Shown: in pieces, positions 22,860 through 26,468 of the stretch
Layout of the letters: each line of letters begins with the position of its first letter
Numbering within the stretch: the stretch's first letter is position 1
From: a virus
Virus record (IMG/VR): IMGVR_UViG_3300025420_000018
Location: 1 to 26,468 of that record
Length of the DNA stretch: 26,468 nt
Strand: one strand, 5' to 3'
Program-made: the position numbers and the translations under genes
Notes under the pieces: model-generated
Databases searched by the model: none
What the model was told of the DNA's origin: nothing
What the model saw: only the letters and a program-made list of their open reading frames with translations

Positions 22860-22868
22860 TGTGGATAA
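22860..22868 (-). promoter_or_regulatory. DnaA box
   Basis: TGTGGATAA on the plus strand is a perfect TTATCCACA consensus on the minus strand. It lies in the 462-bp gene-free interval 22663-23124. That interval also holds the array promoter, AT-rich stretches, a short GCCT/AGGC stem before a T-run near 22988-23012, and CGCAAG repeats at its right end; no other gene is supported there. Confidence 0.5.
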
Positions 22869-23054
22869 ATATCAATTTAATGGTCTGTATGTCTACAGGC
22901 TGTCAAGTCTTTTCTTTTAGGGCGTGTGTGGGCTAACTGCCTGTAATGATTGATTAAACTACCGCGATATACACGGTGCGTTTTTATTGCCTGTAAAAAA
23001 GGCTTATCTTTTTTGTGTGAGAGGCCTCTTTATGCTTGCCTGCCCTGACAAGGG

Positions 23055-23167
23055 CGCAAGCCATATATGAGCCAAGTGACGCAAGGGTGCGACAATTATC
23101 GCACCCTAAACGCAAGTAAAAACAATGGCCGAAAACGATACGCAAGCAAGTGATGCAGTTACGCAAG
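23055..23167 (+). repeat. CGCAAG repeat cluster
   Basis: CGCAAG starts at 23055, 23080, 23111, 23141 and 23162 (further copies at 23223 and 23339 in the gene). Spacings in the first five are 25, 31, 30 and 21 bp. The cluster runs from the non-coding region into the first codons of the Ala-rich gene. Iterons or regulator half-sites are possible; the later copies may only reflect codon use. Confidence 0.35.
23085..23106. repeat. 22-bp palindrome, copy 2 (upstream of the Ala-rich gene)
   Basis: GGGTGCGA-CAATTA-TCGCACCC, with arms perfect over 9 bp including the flanking A/T pair. It is the same palindrome as at 13636 in the parB-like gene. It lies 19 bp before ATG 23125, so a bound protein could repress that gene. 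Confidence 0.6.
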
Positions 23168-23394
23168 CGGCTGTCGGTATAGAGAAGGCTGTCGCTGATA
23201 TTGCAAAGGACATAAACGCCATCGCAAGCGTCGCTGTCGGTGCTGCCATTAGTGTGGAAATGAGTGCAAGTGACGTGGCCAAGGCAGACGCGCAGCAAGC
23301 GACAGACATTCAAGCGCAACGGCTAGCCGATGTTAGGGCGCAAGTGAAGGCAGACAACGCCAAGTTGAGAGCAGGGCAATACGTTAAGTTGTGA
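23125..23394 (+). CDS. Small Ala-rich helical protein (89 residues)
   Basis: About a third of the residues are Ala: MAENDTQASDAVTQAAVGIE, KAVADIAKDINAIASVAVGA, then DVAKADAQQATDIQAQRLAD and VRAQVKADNAKLRAGQYVKL. It is predicted to be mostly amphipathic helix, with a mildly hydrophobic middle. There is no clear ribosome-binding site. It stands alone between two gene-free intervals and follows the palindrome at 23085. A very biased composition means an open frame could arise by chance, but the plus-strand protein is hydrophilic and plausible. Function unknown. Confidence 0.5.
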   Translation: MAENDTQASDAVTQAAVGIEKAVADIAKDINAIASVAVGAAISVEMSASDVAKADAQQATDIQAQRLADVRAQVKADNAKLRAGQYVKL

Positions 23395-23778
23395 TTGGTT
23401 TACTGAACCAGCGATTGCCTAACGAAAACAAACAGATGCCTTACATTGTGCCTTAATATGTGACGCCATAAGTCAACAAGGCACAGAATAAACGTCAACA
23501 AATCTGTTAAATTGGCTATTGTATACGGTATGACAACGGGGTGGGCTGATGCAGTTCAGCCAGAAGCGGCGGGGGAAAATCGGGCCGTCCCCCCCTAGCT
23601 CGTGTCTCCTGCACACGCATTTGAAAAAAAGTTTTTTGGGCTTTTGAAAGTCTGTCTTCTACGCACACACCTTCAAAAAAATATTTCGACTTGCAAAAAA
23701 TTTTTGGTGAACGCGAAACATTTGGGTCGTGTGTAACGATAGGTTGGTTATACGCTGGTTTTTGCTGAGAGGTGTGTG
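23395..23778 (+). other. Gene-free interval before the terminase-like gene (candidate packaging region)
   Basis: No gene seen over 384 bp. It contains an operator-like TGGTT-n5-AACCA near 23399, a hairpin GGCTGA/TCAGCC (23544-23561), a G-run facing a C-run (GGGGG near 23571 and CCCCCC near 23590), and three A-tract blocks of 6-7 A at about 23624, 23675 and 23695, each beside T-runs. Such bent, structured DNA directly upstream of a terminase small subunit gene is where cos or pac sites lie in many phages. The packaging assignment is inference. Confidence 0.35.
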
Positions 23779-24363
23779 ATGACGCTGGTAACTGGTGTGA
23801 GGCCGAAGGGTGCTGCGGTTAGGCCGAAGGCTGAGATGGGGCCATTGAAGGAGTTAGCGCCGAAGCATCGGTTATTGATTGAGTATGTTGTGAATGGTGT
23901 TCCTGAGAATAAGCGGAGTTTGCTGGATTATCATTATAGGGCGACGCCGACTGAGGATGACCCTGAGTGTAAGCGGGAGTTGAAGCCGAATGAGCCGTTG
24001 AGGTTGGAGGAGGCTGCGCGTGTGTTGGGGATTAGGCTGAGACATGCGCGGCATTTGTTTAGTCAGGCTGTGTTTCAGAAGGCGTATCAGGCTGAGTTGG
24101 ATAGTTTGAGGAATGGGTCGAAGGTTAAGGCGTTGAGGAAGGTTATTGAGATTGTTGGTGATGATGGTGATGGGAGTGCGGCGTTTAGGAAGGTGCAGTT
24201 GAGTGCTGCGGGAATGATACTTGGGACTGATGAGCAGAACAGTAAGCCTCAGGTGAATGTGAATGTTGGGGTTAATTTGACGGCGGGTGTTGTTGTGAGG
24301 CTTCCGGCTGATGCGCCAAGTTCTCCCTTGGAGGTTAATGGGGAGGTTATTGAGAATGATTAA
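23779..24363 (+). CDS. Putative terminase small subunit
   Basis: A 194-residue protein. After a short tail, residues 20-110 (ELAPKHRLLIEYVVNGVPEN, LRLEEAARVLGIRLRHARHL) look like the helix-turn-helix DNA-recognition region of terminase small subunits, followed by a helical stretch (RNGSKVKALRKVIEIVGDD and VQLSAAGMILG) and the end VNVNVGVNLTAGVVVRLPAD, typical of phage proteins of this class. It would bind the packaging site and recruit the large subunit, which is not in the window. ATG 23779 has GAGAGG upstream (GTG 23776 also possible). The gene uses G/T-ending codons far more than its neighbours. Confidence 0.55.
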   Translation: MTLVTGVRPKGAAVRPKAEMGPLKELAPKHRLLIEYVVNGVPENKRSLLDYHYRATPTEDDPECKRELKPNEPLRLEEAARVLGIRLRHARHLFSQAVFQKAYQAELDSLRNGSKVKALRKVIEIVGDDGDGSAAFRKVQLSAAGMILGTDEQNSKPQVNVNVGVNLTAGVVVRLPADAPSSPLEVNGEVIEND

Positions 24364-24532
24364 TGCAATTTTGAATTGGTTGCGTGTGAGGCTTGGTCAT
24401 TGGCTGCTTGCTGATGAAGAGGCTGATGAGAAGAGGCGTGAGCAAGAGATTGCGCGCAGGCAAGCGGAGATAATCAATGCGGATTATGAGACGAGTAATA
24501 CTGCTGACGACTTTGATAGGGGCGAGTTTTAG
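24356..24532 (+). CDS. Small charged helical protein (58 residues)
   Basis: An amphipathic N-terminus (MINAILNWLRVRLGHWLLAD) is followed by a charged coiled-coil-like stretch (EADEKRREQEIARRQAEIIN) and an acidic tail. ATG 24356 has GGGAGG 10 nt upstream and overlaps the terminase-like gene by 8 nt. Its last 56 nt overlap a lipoprotein gene in another frame, an arrangement known from Rz/Rz1 spanin pairs, although the N-terminus carries Arg and His and is a poor membrane span. Confidence 0.6.
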   Translation: MINAILNWLRVRLGHWLLADEEADEKRREQEIARRQAEIINADYETSNTADDFDRGEF

Positions 24533-24707
24533 CCTTGTGGGTTGCGATGACCGTGTTGGTGTTGACGGCGGCGTATGTGCTTCGTTGAAGCAGTATAGTC
24601 GTGAACAGCAAAGGGCTGCGGCGGTTGAGATTAGGAAGAACCCTAATGGCGAGTTGGCGAAGCTGGTTAGGGATTATGGGTTAGTGCGAAAGGCTTGCAG
24701 GATATGA
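24477..24707 (+). CDS. Small lipoprotein, possible outer-membrane spanin
   Basis: A 76-residue protein with a lipoprotein signal peptide: basic start MRIMRR, hydrophobic core VILLTTLIGASFS and lipobox LVGC, giving an acylated Cys at about residue 23. The mature part (CASLKQYSREQQRAAAVEIR, LAKLVRDYGLVRKACRI) follows a C..L..YS...Q...A pattern I associate with small phage proteins near lysis genes. It lacks the Pro-rich segment of classical Rz1. ATG 24477 has GGAG 8 nt upstream. It may complete a lysis or spanin system with a membrane partner, but it is far from the endolysin. Confidence 0.65.
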   Translation: MRIMRRVILLTTLIGASFSLVGCDDRVGVDGGVCASLKQYSREQQRAAAVEIRKNPNGELAKLVRDYGLVRKACRI

Positions 24708-25102
24708 GTGACTACGCCTACCTTGTGAAGCGATTGCGTGGCATAAAGTTAAACTGCACTTGTGCCGCTAAGTCAGCCAGCGAATGCTGTTGCGATACAG
24801 ATTGGCCTGAGAGTTCTTGTAATGAAGCCGCCGCCGCTATTGAGCTTTTACAGCGCGAACTAAAGTGTGCGACTGAACTATGGGAGCAGCAAAAGGAACT
24901 GGCTTTGGAATATTTGGCTGACATAGAAAAAGGTAATGAGCGGATTGCTGAATTAGGGGTAGCATTAAAGCCGTTTGCTGATGCTGCACATTTCAAAGTT
25001 ACCAAAACAACTGGGACTGTAATCGAAAACAGCACATGGGAAATTATTGTTAAAGAGACAGACCTACGCCAAGCCCGTAAGGCATTAGGAGAGAAGGAAT
25101 GA
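24704..25102 (+). CDS. Ea22-like phage accessory protein (132 residues)
   Basis: MSDYAYLVKRLRGIKLNCTC begins the protein; a Cys-rich patch follows (CTCAAKSASECCCD, seven Cys in the first 50 residues), then EAAAAIELLQRELKCATELW and a helical coiled-coil region, ending RQARKALGEKE. The EAA-AIE-L and terminal AR-AL pattern resembles Ea22/Ead-type phage accessory proteins of unknown role. The Cys cluster could bind zinc. It overlaps the lipoprotein stop as ATGA. Its first residues match those of the next gene (SDY..LV.RLR versus TDYSDLVERLR), so the two are probably duplicated. Confidence 0.62.
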   Translation: MSDYAYLVKRLRGIKLNCTCAAKSASECCCDTDWPESSCNEAAAAIELLQRELKCATELWEQQKELALEYLADIEKGNERIAELGVALKPFADAAHFKVTKTTGTVIENSTWEIIVKETDLRQARKALGEKE

Positions 25103-25404
25103 CTGACTATTCAGACCTTGTTGAGAGATTGCGTCGTGATGGTATTGCTGCCAGAGACACATTGAAATGTGTGGAAATGGCGCCTACGGTTGACCCAGAA
25201 GATGCGCTTGATGCTGTCGACGCTATTGATGCGCAAGCAAAACGAATTGCTGAACTAGAGGACGCATTTCGAGAAATCTACGAGGTCTACGCTGGCAGCG
25301 AAGGGTTTATTCCTGAGACATGCGCGGAAGGTTATCAGCAACAATTAATTAAAAATATGTCTGAGATAGCTGCCAAGTATATGCGGAAGGGCATGAAAGG
25401 GTAG
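25099..25404 (+). CDS. Ea22-like phage accessory protein (101 residues)
   Basis: MTDYSDLVERLRRDGIAARD, then DPEDALDAVDAIDAQAKRIA and ELEDAFREIYEVYAGSEGFI. The beginning resembles that of the preceding protein, and the middle has the same EA/DA-IxxxxxRIAELE pattern, but the Cys cluster is missing. It is predicted helical and soluble. The ATG overlaps the previous stop (ATGA). The paralogous pair suggests a tandem duplication with divergence. Function unknown. Confidence 0.62.
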   Translation: MTDYSDLVERLRRDGIAARDTLKCVEMAPTVDPEDALDAVDAIDAQAKRIAELEDAFREIYEVYAGSEGFIPETCAEGYQQQLIKNMSEIAAKYMRKGMKG

Positions 25405-25411
25405 TGCGTTT

Positions 25412-25504
25412 ATGAGTAACCGCCTCTACGTCATTTTGGGCTTGACGCTGGGTCTGCTTTGGGCTGGCGCGATAACCCTTATGGCGTGGATGGTTCTAAG
25501 ATGA
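25412..25504 (+). CDS. 30-residue single-span membrane protein
   Basis: MSNRLYVILGLTLGLLWAGA, then ITLMAWMVLR, is one membrane span with Arg at each end. It is too short for ordinary gene finding, but it is packed tightly: 7 nt after one stop and overlapping the ATG of the fibre gene as ATGA. GGGTAG lies upstream. Function unknown; small phage spans like this can be holin or antiholin-type proteins. Confidence 0.5.
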   Translation: MSNRLYVILGLTLGLLWAGAITLMAWMVLR

Positions 25505-26468
25505 CCGACGAGATTAAGAAGGGGCCTGTCCCCAACCCTGCGGCAATTACGACTGTAAATAACAAGACGGGAATTACCGTTTGGGTATTGGGTGACGACA
25601 TTGGCGCTCCTGGTCGGGAATATCCAGACAACCCCGGAGTTAAATCTACTCTTGGCTGCGTTAAAGCTGGCACAAATATTACGATTGCCGCTGACGGAAC
25701 AATTTCAGCAAGTGGTGGCGGCTCAACTGATTGGTCGCAAATTACCAATAAGCCCGCAACATTTACTCCTCCAATTGCAACGGCGGCTGTTGTCGGCGGC
25801 GTTAAGCAGGGCGCAAATATTACGATTGCTGGCGACGGCACAATCTCGGCAAGCGCCTCTTCAATTGTTCCAGCAACGCCAACTGTTCTTGGCGGCATTA
25901 AAGTCGGCACTGGCCTTAATGTTACGGGTGACGGCACGTTATCGACGCAAGGCGCTGTGCCGGATTGGAATAGCATTATTAATAAGCCAGCCACGTTCCC
26001 GGTTGCTATTGCGTCAGCAAGTCAATTGGGTGGCGTTAAAGAGGGCGCTGGTATTAACATTGAACCAGACGGCACGATTAGCACTGTATCGGCTGCGCCT
26101 GAGTGGAATGAAATTCTTAACAAGCCCGCAAGTTTCCCGCCGCCTGTTGCGGCAACCAATGTTCTTGGTGGCGTAAAGCAGGGCAACGGCGTGTCGATTG
26201 GTCCTGACGGAACACTTAGCGCAAACATCCAGCAAGTTGATTGGGACATTATCGTTGATAAGCCGACTGCATATCCGCCGACGATTGCTTCTGATACTGA
26301 GGTTGGTGGCGTTAAGGCTGGCAATAATATCACGATTGACCGTGACGGCACGATTAATGCGGCTGCGGTGGATTTGCCAATTGCTTCGACCTATTTGCTT
26401 GGCGGCGTCAAGATTGGTGCGGGCATTAGCATTGCAGAAGACGGCACGATTGGAACTGAGGCCAGCGC
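25501..26468 (+). CDS. Phage fibre protein with LGGVK repeats (5' part)
   Basis: The frame is open from ATG 25501 to the window end (322 codons seen). After ~45 residues it consists of seven repeats of the form LGGVKxGxxIxIxxDGTIS, four or more joined by a linker DWNxIxNKPATFPP-x-A (for example DWSQITNKPATFTPP and EWNEILNKPASFPPP). Full repeats are about 46 residues; two lack the linker and are ~32. This repeat type occurs in tail or head fibres and forms extended beta shafts. It follows the small-gene block after the terminase-like gene, away from the tail fibres at the left, so a head fibre is possible. The ATG overlaps the microprotein stop. Confidence 0.8.
   Translation, partial: MTDEIKKGPVPNPAAITTVNNKTGITVWVLGDDIGAPGREYPDNPGVKSTLGCVKAGTNITIAADGTISASGGGSTDWSQITNKPATFTPPIATAAVVGGVKQGANITIAGDGTISASASSIVPATPTVLGGIKVGTGLNVTGDGTLSTQGAVPDWNSIINKPATFPVAIASASQLGGVKEGAGINIEPDGTISTVSAAPEWNEILNKPASFPPPVAATNVLGGVKQGNGVSIGPDGTLSANIQQVDWDIIVDKPTAYPPTIASDTEVGGVKAGNNITIDRDGTINAAAVDLPIASTYLLGGVKIGAGISIAEDGTIGTEAS

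Noticed and set aside
23106-23319. Minus-strand frames opposite the Ala-rich gene
   Set aside because: They encode low-complexity Ala/Ser/Cys or Cys-rich proteins from the antisense of Ala codons and lack start signals.
25479-26351. Minus-strand frames of 73-171 codons and a plus-strand frame at 25592-26176
   Set aside because: They shadow the repeat-coding fibre gene, whose frame is open from 25501 to the window end with clear LGGVK repeats.

Overview
The window looks like a circularly permuted or non-integrated temperate phage genome from an alphaproteobacterial host. This rests on family resemblances read by eye. They are a T7-type tail-fibre N-terminus and internal-virion-like protein (podovirus-like), a tyrosine integrase with an excisionase, a YqaJ exonuclease/RecT pair, an XRE repressor facing a YdaS/Cro-like gene, and many genes known mainly from alphaproteobacterial phages. 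No host housekeeping gene is visible. A 47-bp fragment equal to the 3' half of a tRNA-Trp gene (8824-8870) lies between the lysis genes and the integrase. That is the arrangement of a phage attP, not of a prophage end, so I read the sequence as the free phage form.

Layout. (1) 1-8720, rightward late genes: the end of an internal virion protein, a collagen-like T7-type tail fibre with a C-terminal S74-type chaperone, a collagen-like/pectate-lyase tailspike, an endolysin and a small membrane protein. (2) 8721-10104: attP with flanking 20-bp direct repeats, then leftward int overlapped by xis. (3) 10233-14022, a leftward early operon from promoter pL near 14.1 kb: ParB-like protein, unknown protein, membrane microprotein, RecT, YqaJ exonuclease, and a small protein with an SSB-like acidic C-terminal tail. 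(4) 14023-15330, the immunity region: repressor (leftward), cro-like gene (rightward), TTGG/CCAA operators, and a strong terminator just after cro. (5) 15352-18958, a rightward replication operon: unknown, RusA, DnaA-domain-IV protein, two small genes, a primosomal/O-like replication protein with iterons and a purine tract in its linker (candidate ori), a loader-like gene, and an HTH-like protein. (6) 19087-22800, a leftward array of about ten small genes headed by an ArdC-type antirestriction protein. Most of these genes share a GGAGACTAG leader, and several gaps hold a repeated two-part hairpin that begins at the stop codon. (7) 22663-23778, largely non-coding: a DnaA box, CGCAAG repeats, a palindrome also found inside the parB-like gene, and A-tracts before a terminase-small-subunit-like gene. 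(8) 23779-26468, rightward: terminase-small-like gene, lipoprotein, small genes, and the start of a fibre protein made of LGGVK repeats that runs off the end.

How it may work. Three early promoters (pL, the cro promoter, and the promoter of the small-gene array) share a TTGAC-type -35 and a TATTGGT/TATGGT motif in the spacer, so the array is probably part of the repressor-controlled lytic programme. Its lead gene is an antirestriction protein, so I infer that the array is an anti-defence or host-takeover cassette bank. The most novel-looking features are the repeated cassette architecture, the candidate origin inside the replication gene, and the shared palindrome near the parB-like protein. 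All family calls are from motif recognition by eye, and no searches were run.
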